From positions 1 to 56,426 of the forward strand of contig CBFHTK010000015.1 in assembly GCA_965658745.1 (NCBI GenBank): DNA of 56,426 nt. The letters are read 5' to 3'. This document shows positions 26,415 to 35,747 of this stretch, piece after piece; positions within the stretch are counted from its first letter, which is position 1, and each line of letters begins with the position of its first letter. The position numbers and the translations under genes were made by a program. This DNA comes from JAHDFB01 sp965658745 (GTDB taxonomy: Bacteria > Bacteroidota > Bacteroidia > Chitinophagales > Saprospiraceae). The notes beneath the pieces are model-generated. The model was not told the DNA's origin. It saw only the letters and a list, made by a program, of their open reading frames with translations, and searched no databases.

Positions 26415-27497
26415 TTACTGCTCTTTTTTGAGGTACTCTACTATTTTTCGAACTATACGAATTCCCGCAGATCCATCACCTAGACTTTGTTTGTTAACCA
26501 TGGGAACTTCGATCTGATTGTAGGCTTTCAGTATTTCTGTTGAAGATGGTCCCGCTAACTGATGCCAGCCTTCTTCAATCGTTTCAAGCCACTCTGTCTG
26601 TTTGTCAATAATAATAGCTGGAGTACTGTGGAAATAACTCTCTTTAATTACTCCACCGCTATCAGTAATACATGTATATGCATACTTGATGAGAGACTGG
26701 CTTTCTTTATAACTAGTAGGATCGATGCAACGAATGTGATTTCCTAAATTAGCGAGAAGATCATATTTTATTAGCGCTTTTCTAACTCTTGGGTGAAGAG
26801 GCCAGATAATCGTCTTATCAATTTTGTTGATAGCTTCGACAATAGATGATAGTGTATCGTGATTGTTTGTATTGGCCTCTCTATGACAAGTCATAAAAAT
26901 ATAGTCCGAGGGTAGGTCAAATTGCTCAAGCGTACTATTTTTATCCATTACGAAGGAGTCATCCATTAGTAAATCTAGTGTTATGTCACCAGTCAAATAG
27001 ATTTTTTTTGAAACACCTTCTTTTATAAGATTATTGATTCCAGTGGCAGTAGGGCAGAAAAATAGTGTTGTAACAGCGTCAGTGATGATCTTATTTATCT
27101 CTTCAGGAACGTCTCGATTAAATTCTCGTAATCCAGCTTCAACGTGAGCTAGAGGTATATGTGTTTTAGAGCTTGCAATTGCAGCTGCAACAGTAGTATT
27201 TGTGTCTCCAACTACAACGATCATATCAGGACGATCTTGCTCCAATATTGGATCGAATTTAAGTAGAAATTTTGCTATAAATATATTGTGTGTTTCAGAG
27301 CCTATATGAAAATGGTACTTTGGTTTTTTCAACCGAAATTCTTCAAAAAAATCACCGCTCATATTGGCATCATAGTGTTGACCAGAATGAATTACTTCAT
27401 AATTTATGTCTGGTTCATGGTCTAAAGCTCTTGCAAGAGCAGCAGCTTTTATGATCTGGGGTCTAGCCCCGACTATAATAAATATATTATACGGCAT
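26415..27497 (-). CDS. wecB: UDP-N-acetylglucosamine 2-epimerase (non-hydrolysing)
   Basis: Interconverts UDP-GlcNAc and UDP-ManNAc, feeding ManNAc-type sugars into surface polysaccharide. 360 residues, normal length. Diagnostic blocks: GARPQIIKAAALARAL at the start, HSGQHYDANMSGDFFEE, VVVGDTNTTVAAA, HVEAGLREFNRDVPEEINKIITD (about 107-129), TCHREANTNN and TDSGGVIKESYFHSTPAIII. Its start overlaps the end of the upstream glycosyltransferase by 11 bases, so the two are cotranscribed and presumably act in the same polysaccharide pathway. Confidence 0.92.
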   Translation of the reverse strand: MPYNIFIIVGARPQIIKAAALARALDHEPDINYEVIHSGQHYDANMSGDFFEEFRLKKPKYHFHIGSETHNIFIAKFLLKFDPILEQDRPDMIVVVGDTNTTVAAAIASSKTHIPLAHVEAGLREFNRDVPEEINKIITDAVTTLFFCPTATGINNLIKEGVSKKIYLTGDITLDLLMDDSFVMDKNSTLEQFDLPSDYIFMTCHREANTNNHDTLSSIVEAINKIDKTIIWPLHPRVRKALIKYDLLANLGNHIRCIDPTSYKESQSLIKYAYTCITDSGGVIKESYFHSTPAIIIDKQTEWLETIEEGWHQLAGPSSTEILKAYNQIEVPMVNKQSLGDGSAGIRIVRKIVEYLKKEQ

Positions 27498-28605
27498 CTA
27501 AAATCTGTTTTGCCCGTGTTCTCCAATCCCACTTTTTTCGTTCTCTTATTCCTTGTTCAGATGGTCTCCATAGATTGCCCTGAACGAATCTTTGATATAG
27601 ATAGTCTATGTACGAAATCACTTCATTTGTATTCTTAGTATAGAAGACCTTACCTGCGTCTAATTGTTTAAATAGTTGTTCAAATTCATCATCATAACTA
27701 CCTTGAATTACATTTATGATGGGTACTGGACTCTCTAGATACTCAAATAATTTTCCAGTCAATACACCCTGTTGTTCTGGACTAGATGACGATAACATTA
27801 GCAGTGCGTTTGAGTTTTGTTGTAATTTTATAGACTCTTTTCTAGATATGAAACCACGATCTACAAAGTGTTTTTCAATGTTATTCTCTTGAAACCATGT
27901 TTTCCATACATTACTATCACGGCCTGCGTAAACAAATTGTAAATCATTGAATTTCAATGAGTTGTTATGAATAAAAGTAGCTAGTGCACGTACAAAAAAT
28001 GCACCATCTCTATAATGTTGATATAGGTTTCCTGTATATGAAATGGTAAAAACCTCTGTGGATTCTTTGATTGTTGAAACAGGTTCTATTCCACGTGGAA
28101 CAGCTAGTACTTTTGGATGCAATTTGCGGAGTGACTTTGCTAGACCTTCGGATACTGTAATAAGAAGATTTGTTCGTTTGAGAATCTGCCGTTCTATTCT
28201 AAGGTTGATTTTTGGAATGAATATGTTTTTATAGATCGGTTCTACCTGTAAATCACGAAAATCAGCAATCCATATTAGATGTGGAAATTTTCGTTTCAAA
28301 CGAGAAGCTATTTTGTGATCAGCATATGGCATAAAGGAAGAATATATGTGGCTAATCTCATGTTTGTTAATAAGTTCCACTGCCTTGTTGAAAGCTGATC
28401 GAATATACACTGGACCTCCTTCACCGACCCAAAAGTGAAAAGGTAGGGTTTTCTTGAGTTTCAGGACAAACCTGACGATCCAACTACTTTTGCGAGATTC
28501 GGGAATGTGATTATTTTTAGTGATTATGGATCGAAAATCTTTTGTTTTTACCGCATATGTACTTACATGCGCAGGAATTTCCATTTGCTCTTGTTGCATG
28601 ACTTC
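27487..28605 (-). CDS. Glycosyltransferase (GT4-like), N-terminus lost in assembly gap
   Basis: The last ~372 residues of a cytoplasmic glycosyltransferase with a GT-B fold; the start lies in the run of N. The N-terminal Rossmann half ends with WIADFRDL and TNLLITVSEGLAKSL. The donor-binding half begins AVPRGIEPVSTI and ISYTGNLYQHYRDG, then LQFVYAGRDSN and KLQQNSNALLMLSSSSPEQQGVLTGKLFEYLESPVPII, which is the acidic GKLFEYL nucleotide-sugar-binding motif of GT4 enzymes. It overlaps the UDP-GlcNAc 2-epimerase gene by 11 bases. A near-perfect parS palindrome lies inside the codons for IPRGT-equivalent residues at 28087-28102. The acceptor is unknown. Confidence 0.8.
   Translation of the reverse strand, partial: EVMQQEQMEIPAHVSTYAVKTKDFRSIITKNNHIPESRKSSWIVRFVLKLKKTLPFHFWVGEGGPVYIRSAFNKAVELINKHEISHIYSSFMPYADHKIASRLKRKFPHLIWIADFRDLQVEPIYKNIFIPKINLRIERQILKRTNLLITVSEGLAKSLRKLHPKVLAVPRGIEPVSTIKESTEVFTISYTGNLYQHYRDGAFFVRALATFIHNNSLKFNDLQFVYAGRDSNVWKTWFQENNIEKHFVDRGFISRKESIKLQQNSNALLMLSSSSPEQQGVLTGKLFEYLESPVPIINVIQGSYDDEFEQLFKQLDAGKVFYTKNTNEVISYIDYLYQRFVQGNLWRPSEQGIRERKKWDWRTRAKQILDAV
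28087..28102. promoter_or_regulatory. parS-like site 3, inside a coding sequence
   Basis: TATTCCACGTGGAACA, one base away from the two perfect sites at 23316 and 23663. It lies within the glycosyltransferase gene, as parS sites near bacterial origins often do. Chance occurrence of 15 of 16 positions is unlikely but cannot be excluded. Confidence 0.6.
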
Positions 28606-29349
28606 NNNNNNNNNNNNNNNNNNNNNNNNNNNNNNNNNNNNNNNNNNNNNNNNNNNNNNNNNNNNNNNNNNNNNNNNNNNNNNNNNNNNNNNNNNNNNNN
28701 NNNNNNNNNNNNNNNNNNNNNNNNNNNNNNNNNNNNNNNNNNNNNNNNNNNNNNNNNNNNNNNNNNNNNNNNNNNNNNNNNNNNNNNNNNNNNNNNNNNN
28801 NNNNNNNNNNNNNNNNNNNNNNNNNNNNNNNNNNNNNNNNNNNNNNNNNNNNNNNNNNNNNNNNNNNNNNNNNNNNNNNNNNNNNNNNNNNNNNNNNNNN
28901 NNNNNNNNNNNNNNNNNNNNNNNNNNNNNNNNNNNNNNNNNNNNNNNNNNNNNNNNNNNNNNNNNNNNNNNNNNNNNNNNNNNNNNNNNNNNNNNNNNNN
29001 NNNNNNNNNNNNNNNNNNNNNNNNNNNNNNNNNNNNNNNNNNNNNNNNNNNNNNNNNNNNNNNNNNNNNNNNNNNNNNNNNNNNNNNNNNNNNNNNNNNN
29101 NNNNNNNNNNNNNNNNNNNNNNNNNNNNNNNNNNNNNNNNNNNNNNNNNNNNNNNNNNNNNNNNNNNNNNNNNNNNNNNNNNNNNNNNNNNNNNNNNNNN
29201 NNNNNNNNNNNNNNNNNNNNNNNNNNNNNNNNNNNNNNNNNNNNNNNNNNNNNNNNNNNNNNNNNNNNNNNNNNNNNNNNNNNNNNNNNNNNNNNNNNNN
29301 NNNNNNNNNNNNNNNNNNNNNNNNNNNNNNNNNNNNNNNNNNNNNNNNN
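28606..29349. other. Assembly gap (744 N)
   Basis: Unresolved bases. The gap removes the C-terminal part of the formiminotransferase gene and the start of the glycosyltransferase gene. Reading frames drawn across it are artefacts. Confidence 0.99.
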
Positions 29350-30474
29350 AGGAGCAGGACTTTCACTTGCAGTTTCGTCGGCAAAAGCACGAAGCGTCAT
29401 GTCTGCTAGTGGAGTAGGTTTACTGACCATTACATATTCAATAATTTTTTTGTCAGGATCGAATGGACTCAGGTCATTTAAACCAAGAGAATTGATCGCT
29501 ATTCTGACTATTTCACGCTCACTTATGCCAGTAGACCGATTCTGCTGCTCTAAAAAGTACTTACCTGCATCTAACATTACCTGTAATGGCATTAATCCAA
29601 CTAATTCTGAACCAGTTACACGCAGACCTCTTTTATTAGCGCTTGTTCGACATGCTTCAAATGCAACATGAAGAGGTGTTTCTTTAATATCTGTCAAGTT
29701 CATCGAAATTTGAGCAAGGCCGTATTCTTCAATATACCAACCTATTGCTTTAACAGATTTACACATGCCAGGCTCTCTCATTGGTTCGCCATTCTCGTCA
29801 TGCACGATTTCTCCAGTGATCGGATTTCCTTTCCGTTTGATACGACCTTTTTCACGAACATCGAAGGCAACGCTATTCGCTCGACGAACACTTGTTGTAT
29901 TCAGATTTACATTATAAGCAATTAGAAAATCACGAGCACCAATTACTGTAGCTCCTGAAAAGGCTAGATATTCTGCAGGACCATAATCTGGCTTCCAATT
30001 TGGGAGCTTGATTTTTTCTGCGAAACCTTCATATTCACCAGCTCTGATAACAGCCAAGTTCTTCCGATCATCTTTAGTTGCTGCCTCTTCATACATATAA
30101 ATGGGTAGACCCAGTTCCCGGCCTACGCGTTCTCCGAGTTTATGAGCATATGCCACTGTTTCTTCCATGCTAATTCCTGAGATTGGAATGAGGGGACATA
30201 CGTCAGTTGCACCCATCCTAGGATGTTCCCCTTTTTGCTGTCTCATATCAATTAGCTCCATGGCTTTGGAAATTGCTAGGAAAGCAGCTTCAATAACTTG
30301 TTTGGGATGACCGACAAAAGTTACAACTGTTCGGTTAGTTGCTTTTCCGGGATCAACGTCCAAGAGCGATACACCTTCAACAGATTCAATCTGGTCTGTA
30401 ATTTGACGAATTATATTCAGATTACGCCCTTCACTAAAGTTAGGCACACATTCAATAATTGCATTCGGATTCAT
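29350..30474 (-). CDS. ftcD: Glutamate formimidoyltransferase (probably fused to cyclodeaminase), C-terminus in gap
   Basis: Transfers the formimino group of formiminoglutamate to tetrahydrofolate in histidine degradation. The first ~375 residues are seen: IECVPNFSEGRN at the start (the family signature), HPRMGATDVCPLIPISG (about 84-100), YEEAATKDDRKNLAVIRAGEYEGF, GARDFLIAYNVNLNTT and MNLTDIKETPLHVAFEACR. The sequence runs into TLRAFADETASESPAP just before the gap, which is the opening of the cyclodeaminase domain (usually followed by GGGS), so a bifunctional protein is likely. The gap is about long enough for that domain. No other hut genes are adjacent. Confidence 0.9.
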
Positions 30475-30497
30475 AGTTCATTTATTTGGCTGAAGCC

Positions 30498-30505
30498 CAA
30501 AAATA
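30498..30505 (-). promoter_or_regulatory. Candidate -7 promoter element of the formiminotransferase gene
   Basis: On the minus strand TATTTTTG, matching TAnnTTTG, 24 bases before the ATG. No clear -33 element. Confidence 0.3.
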
Positions 30506-30880
30506 TCATTTAGATGGAATATAATTGGATTTATTGAATGCAGTATTGGATATCCAAGGGTCTATACCTAACAATGGGACTTTTAACTATGACTTTTTTA
30601 AAGTTTTACAGGTTGAAATGACAAAGAATTGCTCGTTTATGATTTCAAATTGAAATTGTAAGCGAAAGGCACATAAATTGTGATAATTGAGCAAACTAAT
30701 TGAAAATCAAGACGTTACAATTCCCATAGCTATAAAGCGGCATACTTTTTGAAGCTTTATAACTAGTTGGTCCCAGTAACCCTACAAACATATCTTATGA
30801 TCACATTAATTGGAAAGAAAACGAGTAGTCGCTTCATAGAAATTTAGGCAGTCCTGGATAAACTTTCATTATCCTGTCAG

Positions 30881-31009
30881 ATGAAGTATACAATGGATTA
30901 CCCATTTATTCAAGAAGGAATTGTACAGTATCGAGGAGATGAAGAAATTGAAAAGTACTTACTCGATTTAGAGAATGAATTAAAAAGCGGATATTACTGT
31001 GCCGTGTGA
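30881..31009 (+). pseudogene. Short relic, possibly aminodeoxychorismate synthase (PabB) N-terminus
   Basis: A 42-codon frame reading GIVQYRGDEEIEKYLLDLENELKSGYYCAV and then TGA. The string NELKSGYYCA resembles the early 'G-Y-Y-x-A-G-Y-x-S-Y-E' block of PabB/TrpE-type chorismate enzymes, but the homology stops at the TGA and nothing matching follows in any frame. Either a dead fragment or coincidence. Confidence 0.3.
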
Positions 31010-31413
31010 TTAGGCCATAATACCAGCACTAACCAAGGCGTTTGTATTTGCTAATTAGCATACACTAGACGTTCTTTTTTTCTGACTTTTTTAGACTTCC
31101 GTCTTGTAGTCTAGACCATGGTTAATTAACTTTTGTCCAAATGAGTTAATGAATAACCGAAGAGCCGAAATCTTTGTCATTATCTTCTACTGTAAGAAGG
31201 AAAAAGAAATCTATTACGCGTAAATCCATACAGATATTCAGCATCCGCATATTCCTTTTTCTATTTAGCTATCAGAAATACTTTTTTAAGTAATACTATA
31301 ATCAAAGTATTATGTATCATAGGCTTGCGTTACTCATATTATGTATTTAACGATTAGATAATCCGTTGATTATATAGAGTTTACATCAGGGTGCGTACTT
31401 TGTGCAAAAATTA

Positions 31414-32268
31414 ATGGTGAAAAAGACTAAGCCAGAAATTGTAGTAATAAGTGACGCTCATTTAGGAACAGCCGGCTCCAATGCCGAAAATTTACATCGG
31501 TATCTTCTCGGTATAGAGCCTAAAATTCTTGTTATAAATGGGGATTTTATTGATGGCTGGGGATTTAGTAAGAACTATTTTAAGGAGAGTCATTTTGAAG
31601 TGATACGCAGAATTCTGAAAATGATGAAAAAAGGAACAAAAGTGTATTATATCACAGGAAATCATGATGATTTTCTAAGAAGGTACACAGGTTTCATGCT
31701 TAATAACTTTAAAATTGTTGATCAGTTGGTCATTCAGATTGATGGAAAACGAACGTGGTTTTTTCACGGAGACTTATTTGACGTTTCTATTCAAGGTAAA
31801 ATGAAGTATCTAGCAAAACTTGGTGGAAAAGCCTATGACCTCTTAATCTGGTCAAATCGAATCGTAAATAAACTTCTAGTTTTCTTTGGAAGGGAGAGAA
31901 TGAGTTTTTCAAAACGAGTAAAAAGTTCTGTGAAACTAGCGGTGAAATGGGTTAATAATTTTGAACAGATTGCCTTTGATGTTGCCTTTGATGAAAATTA
32001 TGATGTTGTTTGTTGTGGACATATTCATAATCCATGTATCAAGACAATAGAGAAGGAAGATAGAGAGCTAACCTACTTGAATAGTGGGGATTGGATTGAA
32101 CATAATAGTGCATTAGAATATAGAAACCGCCAGTGGACCCTTATTCAAGATTTTGGAATAGATAAAGTTGAATTTGTACCAGAAGTTGAATTAGGGAGTC
32201 GTGAAATTCAGATCGATAAAATCAGAAGTGTATATGAAGATGCTTTATTCAGTTCAAGCGACGGGTAA
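31414..32268 (+). CDS. Metallophosphoesterase, LpxH-like (UDP-2,3-diacylglucosamine diphosphatase family)
   Basis: A ~284-residue calcineurin-like phosphoesterase. Metal-binding motifs are complete: SDAHLG (about residue 13), NGDFIDGW (about 45), GNHDD (about 86), HGDLFD (about 121) and GHIHNP (about 211). The layout with the long helical insert (about 135-195) matches the Bacteroidota LpxH-like proteins often annotated as UDP-2,3-diacylglucosamine diphosphatase; whether it acts in lipid A synthesis is inferred. A GTG at 31402 gives four more residues; the ATG is preferred. The next gene begins inside this one (35-base overlap), a pair that recurs in Bacteroidota. Confidence 0.82.
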   Translation: MVKKTKPEIVVISDAHLGTAGSNAENLHRYLLGIEPKILVINGDFIDGWGFSKNYFKESHFEVIRRILKMMKKGTKVYYITGNHDDFLRRYTGFMLNNFKIVDQLVIQIDGKRTWFFHGDLFDVSIQGKMKYLAKLGGKAYDLLIWSNRIVNKLLVFFGRERMSFSKRVKSSVKLAVKWVNNFEQIAFDVAFDENYDVVCCGHIHNPCIKTIEKEDRELTYLNSGDWIEHNSALEYRNRQWTLIQDFGIDKVEFVPEVELGSREIQIDKIRSVYEDALFSSSDG

Positions 32269-33238
32269 CGGTCATATTTCCAGAGCAGGTCAATTGATCC
32301 CGATTTTTGAAAAGTATGGTGAGGTAGACGTGTTTTTAAGTGGTAGTAATAGTTCTCTTAATATTCCGCTCCCGGTAAAATTTAGAAGTAGAGGCTTGAG
32401 TCTATTTTACGGAAGTAAAGACGGATTAGATTTCTTAAAAACATTAAGAAATTACAACCCATACAGGGTTTTTAAAGAGGCGATGAACCTTCCTGTCGAA
32501 GACTATGATTTGGTAATTAATGACTTTGAGCATATCACATCAAAGGCTTGTAAAATGAAAGGTATTCCATCAATACATTTTGGCCATCAAGCGAGTTTCT
32601 CTTCACCAAAGGTACCACGACCTAAAAATAAAAACATTATTGGTGAAGCAATATTCTCATATTATGTAGAAGCAAGTGATTATCTAGGATTACATTTTAA
32701 AAAGTATGACAATCTAATTTTGCCTCCGATAATTAGAGAGAGAATACGGCTTTCTAAACCTCAAAATAAAGGTCATATAACGATCTATCTCCCGGGATAT
32801 AGTGTTGAAAGTATTCGGGCAATAACCCTATGTTTTCCTTCGATAACTTTCCACGTTTTTAGTGTAACTAACAGAAGTTTTAAGCGAGAAAGGAAATTAT
32901 TTATTTACCCGATTGATCAAGAGGTATTCACTAAAAGTCTTGTAGAATGTAGAGGTATTATTACTGGTGCAGGCTTTGAAACGCCTGCTGAAGCATTATA
33001 CTTGAAGAAAAAATTAATGGTGATTCCGATTAAAAACCACTATGAACAACTATGCAATGCTGAAGCTCTAAGAGAACTTGGAGTAACAATTAGTAAGAAT
33101 CTTACCAGAAAGTCAATTGAAAACTGGATAGAAGAAGCAAATCTAGATCTAAGTATTTGCGCAAATGATATTTATGAAACGGTTGAAACGATTTTGACAA
33201 TGAGGAGCCGAAACAGCAAAGATCTTATCCTAAATTAA
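32234..33238 (+). CDS. Glycosyltransferase family protein (GT28/MurG-like fold)
   Basis: A 334-residue protein. It starts MKMLYSVQATGNGHISRAGQLIPIF, the GNGHISR loop being the hallmark of the Glyco_trans_1_3-type GT-B proteins. The C-terminal half has VFTKSLVECRGIITGAGFETPAEALYLKKKLMVIPIKNHYEQLCNAEAL, the nucleotide-sugar-binding GAGFET...EQ.NA pattern. A longer frame from 32201 lies wholly within the upstream phosphoesterase gene; the ATG at 32234 puts the GNGH loop at the normal distance. The 35-base overlap with the phosphoesterase gene suggests translational coupling. Donor, acceptor and product are unknown; a surface glycolipid is a reasonable guess. Confidence 0.82.
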   Translation: MKMLYSVQATGNGHISRAGQLIPIFEKYGEVDVFLSGSNSSLNIPLPVKFRSRGLSLFYGSKDGLDFLKTLRNYNPYRVFKEAMNLPVEDYDLVINDFEHITSKACKMKGIPSIHFGHQASFSSPKVPRPKNKNIIGEAIFSYYVEASDYLGLHFKKYDNLILPPIIRERIRLSKPQNKGHITIYLPGYSVESIRAITLCFPSITFHVFSVTNRSFKRERKLFIYPIDQEVFTKSLVECRGIITGAGFETPAEALYLKKKLMVIPIKNHYEQLCNAEALRELGVTISKNLTRKSIENWIEEANLDLSICANDIYETVETILTMRSRNSKDLILN

Positions 33239-33287
33239 GGCCTTGTTATCACAGTTGCTCTATTTGTTGTAAGCGTTTCAAAAGAGC

Positions 33288-33737
33288 TTAGTGTGGTAGG
33301 TGTTTTCTCAATACGCCGTACAAAAAAGTACCTAGTAATGCACCGACAATTACTATAATAATCGAAAAATATCCATATCCAACTAGGATGAATAGAGGAC
33401 CAGGACAAGCACCAGTGAGTGCCCAGCCCAGGCCAAAAATTGTACCGCCTATTAGATAACGAGGTACGCTGAACTTTTTAGGTTTGAAAGAAATTGGCTT
33501 GCCGTTAAGCCCATGAATATTAAAGGCTTTCATAATTAACACTCCGATAATACCGACTGCACAAGCTGACCCAATAACGCCGTACATATGGAAAGATTCA
33601 AAAGAAAACATTTCATAAATTCTATACCATGATATCACTTCTGCTTTTCCAAGTATAATACCAAAGAGGATGCCGACTAGAAAGAACTTCAACAGTTTGT
33701 AAATTTTCATTCTTTTTGGTTTTATATGTTGTTCCAA
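33288..33737 (-). CDS. YeeE/YedE-type sulfur transporter, second half (DUF6691)
   Basis: A 149-residue inner membrane protein with about four spans. The conserved GLGWALTGACPGPLFILVGYG (about residues 97-117) carries the cysteine that in YeeE/TsuA proteins handles thiosulfate along the pore. It is half of a transporter split into two genes; its start overlaps the stop of the other half by 16 bases if the ATG at 33737 is used (33710 is an alternative). Probably imports thiosulfate or a similar sulfur compound; substrate is inferred from family. Confidence 0.85.
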   Translation of the reverse strand: MEQHIKPKRMKIYKLLKFFLVGILFGIILGKAEVISWYRIYEMFSFESFHMYGVIGSACAVGIIGVLIMKAFNIHGLNGKPISFKPKKFSVPRYLIGGTIFGLGWALTGACPGPLFILVGYGYFSIIIVIVGALLGTFLYGVLRKHLPH

Positions 33738-34300
33738 AATGGAAGTAGTGAAGGAAATATTAAGTGCACCATGATTAGTCCGCCGAGAAAAAAGCCAACA
33801 ACAGCTATTAAACTTGAAGTTTGCAGATTACTGATACCACTTATAGCGTGTCCCGATGTACAGCCACCGGCATAGCGAGTACCAAAGCCAACTAAAACGC
33901 CACCAAATAGAAGAAATAGAATTCCTAAAAAACTAGTTGCGATTTCAGAGCTAAACAATTCAGATGGTGCGTAAGATTGACCGACAGCTTCAAAGCCCAT
34001 GCTTTCCAGCCTTGAAACCGTTTTAGAGTTAAGAGCCACCTCTTGATTATTACTCAGGAATCGAACGGATATGAAACCACCCATTACTGCTCCAACAGTG
34101 AATACTAGATTCCAGATCTTATTTTTCCAATTGAGCTTAAAGAAGTCCGAATAACGCTCTGCTCCCATGATCGTGCACATGGTTCGAAGGTTGTCCGAAA
34201 TTCCAAAGGACTTTCCGAAGAAAAGTAGTAAAAACATAACTAGTGCGATCGCAGGTCCCGCAACGTACCAGGGCCATGGATCAGTGATAAAAGTAGGCAT
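33722..34300 (-). CDS. YeeE/YedE-type sulfur transporter, first half
   Basis: A 192-residue inner membrane protein with about five spans. The signature GFGTRYAGGCTSGHAISGISNL (about residues 135-156) contains the conserved cysteine of the YeeE/YedE (TsuA) family. An extracytoplasmic stretch lies at about 75-115. The overlap with the next gene shows the two halves are made together and presumably form one pore. No rhodanese, TusA or sulfur-oxidation genes lie near, so whether this is nutritional uptake or detoxification is open. Confidence 0.87.
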   Translation of the reverse strand: MPTFITDPWPWYVAGPAIALVMFLLLFFGKSFGISDNLRTMCTIMGAERYSDFFKLNWKNKIWNLVFTVGAVMGGFISVRFLSNNQEVALNSKTVSRLESMGFEAVGQSYAPSELFSSEIATSFLGILFLLFGGVLVGFGTRYAGGCTSGHAISGISNLQTSSLIAVVGFFLGGLIMVHLIFPSLLPFWNNI

Positions 34301-34485
34301 GAAAATTTATATTGTAAGGGTAGAAAATAGAGTTAATTTCAAATGGTTTTCAAAGGGAAAAAAGAGATATTTGAATTTTCTAGGTAGGGCAAAGATGCAA
34401 ACATTAAGACAAAACGTATAAAATCAGTTGATTTTAAACAGTTTGAGCAGAATTAACACATTATAAAAGTTGTAATGTTGGGAGC

Positions 34486-35589
34486 CTAGAAAATGCGTAC
34501 AAACTTTTCTTTGCCGCTTTTTTGATACACGCCAGATTGGGTTCCGAACCACATGACTCCATCATCGTCACAATATATTACTTTAATGAAGTGGTCTTCG
34601 AAACCATGACTAGAATTGTAGTTTTTTAAATTCTGCCTATCATATTTCCAAACTCCTGCGTCAGCGGTTCCAAACCATAAGTTACCATCAGCATCCTCTT
34701 CTATGGAGAAGATTCTCGCTAATGTTCCCGTGTTGTCAGAAACTTGATGATGGATGGTAAAGTGTTCGTTTGTGAGTTTGTGTTTCTTAGTAAAATTGAC
34801 AATACCTTCGCCATCATATAACAGCAAGCCAAGGCCATTATTTCCTATCCACAAGTTTCCGTGGCTATCTTCAAAAATACTCCTGACATGCATGTATTCA
34901 TTCTGACCATTTAGTCCCAAACTTTCATTATTGATAGAAGAAAATATCTCTCCATCAAATCCAAAAACGGCTGGATATGTACCAAACCAAATCTGGTTGT
35001 TTTGTCCTTTTGCAAAACAAGTATTCAGATAAACATCATTAACTGTTTCGTTTTGATCAGTGGGAAAGGCTAGATAATTTAGATGTTGTCCATCAAACCG
35101 ATAAACACCTGATTTATTACCTGCATGAAACCATAGATCATTTGGGTTAGACTCCCAAACGTCGGAGGTAATGCTATTATTCCAGTCTTTCATATTTAAG
35201 CGAATTCGGAACTCATCACCAGTAAATATGGATATTCCATGCCCTGTTGCTATCCAAATATTTCCTAGTTTATCTTCTTGAATGGAGCGGACTTGATTGT
35301 CAACTAGACCATCTGGGGTAGAGAAGTAAGTATGTGATTTTCCATCCCACATTGCGATTCCATCAGAATGAGAACCAATCCATATATTTCCACGAGAGTC
35401 TTTGTAGATAGAATGGATATTATTAAAACGCAGAAACTTGGAACTATCAACTGATGAAATGAGGCTTACTGGTTCGTTGTCTATTTTAATCTTTGATGGT
35501 TTCCCGGTATTGGCGCAAGAGAAAAATATAGCCGGCAGTATTAGGGTTATAAAAGTCCTGAATGAAAAATACTTAATTGTTGATATCAC
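34486..35589 (-). CDS. Two-component regulator propeller lipoprotein
   Basis: A ~367-residue beta-propeller protein. Lipoprotein signal: a hydrophobic stretch ending LPAIFFSC-ANTG, with the cysteine as lipid site. Propeller repeats with the pattern 'IxxDxxGNIWIGxxxxGIxxxDG' follow at about 45-nucleotide-sensor spacing: YKDSRGNIWIGSHSDGI, QEDKLGNIWIATGHGIS, FEDSHGNLWIGNNGLGL, EEDADGNLWFGTADAGV and YCDDDGVMWFGTQSGVY. It stops after the propeller with no histidine kinase or DNA-binding part. Frames upstream reach an ATG at 35634, but a GTG at 35589 gives a normal signal peptide. Its role may be sensing or binding at the membrane. Confidence 0.8.
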   Translation of the reverse strand: MISTIKYFSFRTFITLILPAIFFSCANTGKPSKIKIDNEPVSLISSVDSSKFLRFNNIHSIYKDSRGNIWIGSHSDGIAMWDGKSHTYFSTPDGLVDNQVRSIQEDKLGNIWIATGHGISIFTGDEFRIRLNMKDWNNSITSDVWESNPNDLWFHAGNKSGVYRFDGQHLNYLAFPTDQNETVNDVYLNTCFAKGQNNQIWFGTYPAVFGFDGEIFSSINNESLGLNGQNEYMHVRSIFEDSHGNLWIGNNGLGLLLYDGEGIVNFTKKHKLTNEHFTIHHQVSDNTGTLARIFSIEEDADGNLWFGTADAGVWKYDRQNLKNYNSSHGFEDHFIKVIYCDDDGVMWFGTQSGVYQKSGKEKFVRIF

Positions 35590-35747
35590 ATTTAATGTTT
35601 CGGTGAAATTACTCAAAAGACTTAAAACAAGCATCGATTGTGCTTGTTTTAATATTTAAATACAAACTAAAATTCGAAGCAAAAGCTAGTAAACGAAACG
35701 TGATTCTTATTTAAAACAAGCACATCGTTATTAGATGATAATAAGGA

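Larger units (their letters stand above)
30475..31401. other. Long intergenic region with a small relic
   Basis: 927 bases between divergent genes. Apart from the candidate promoter at 30498 and the short relic frame at 30881-31009, no gene, strong hairpin or repeat is recognised. Confidence 0.5.

Noticed and set aside
28507..29671. Plus-strand reading frames spanning the N run
   Set aside because: They are mostly N and lie opposite the two recognised minus-strand genes.
27487..30474. A single 995-residue protein across the gap
   Set aside because: The two visible ends belong to unrelated families (formiminotransferase and glycosyltransferase) and are joined only because the N run is a multiple of three.
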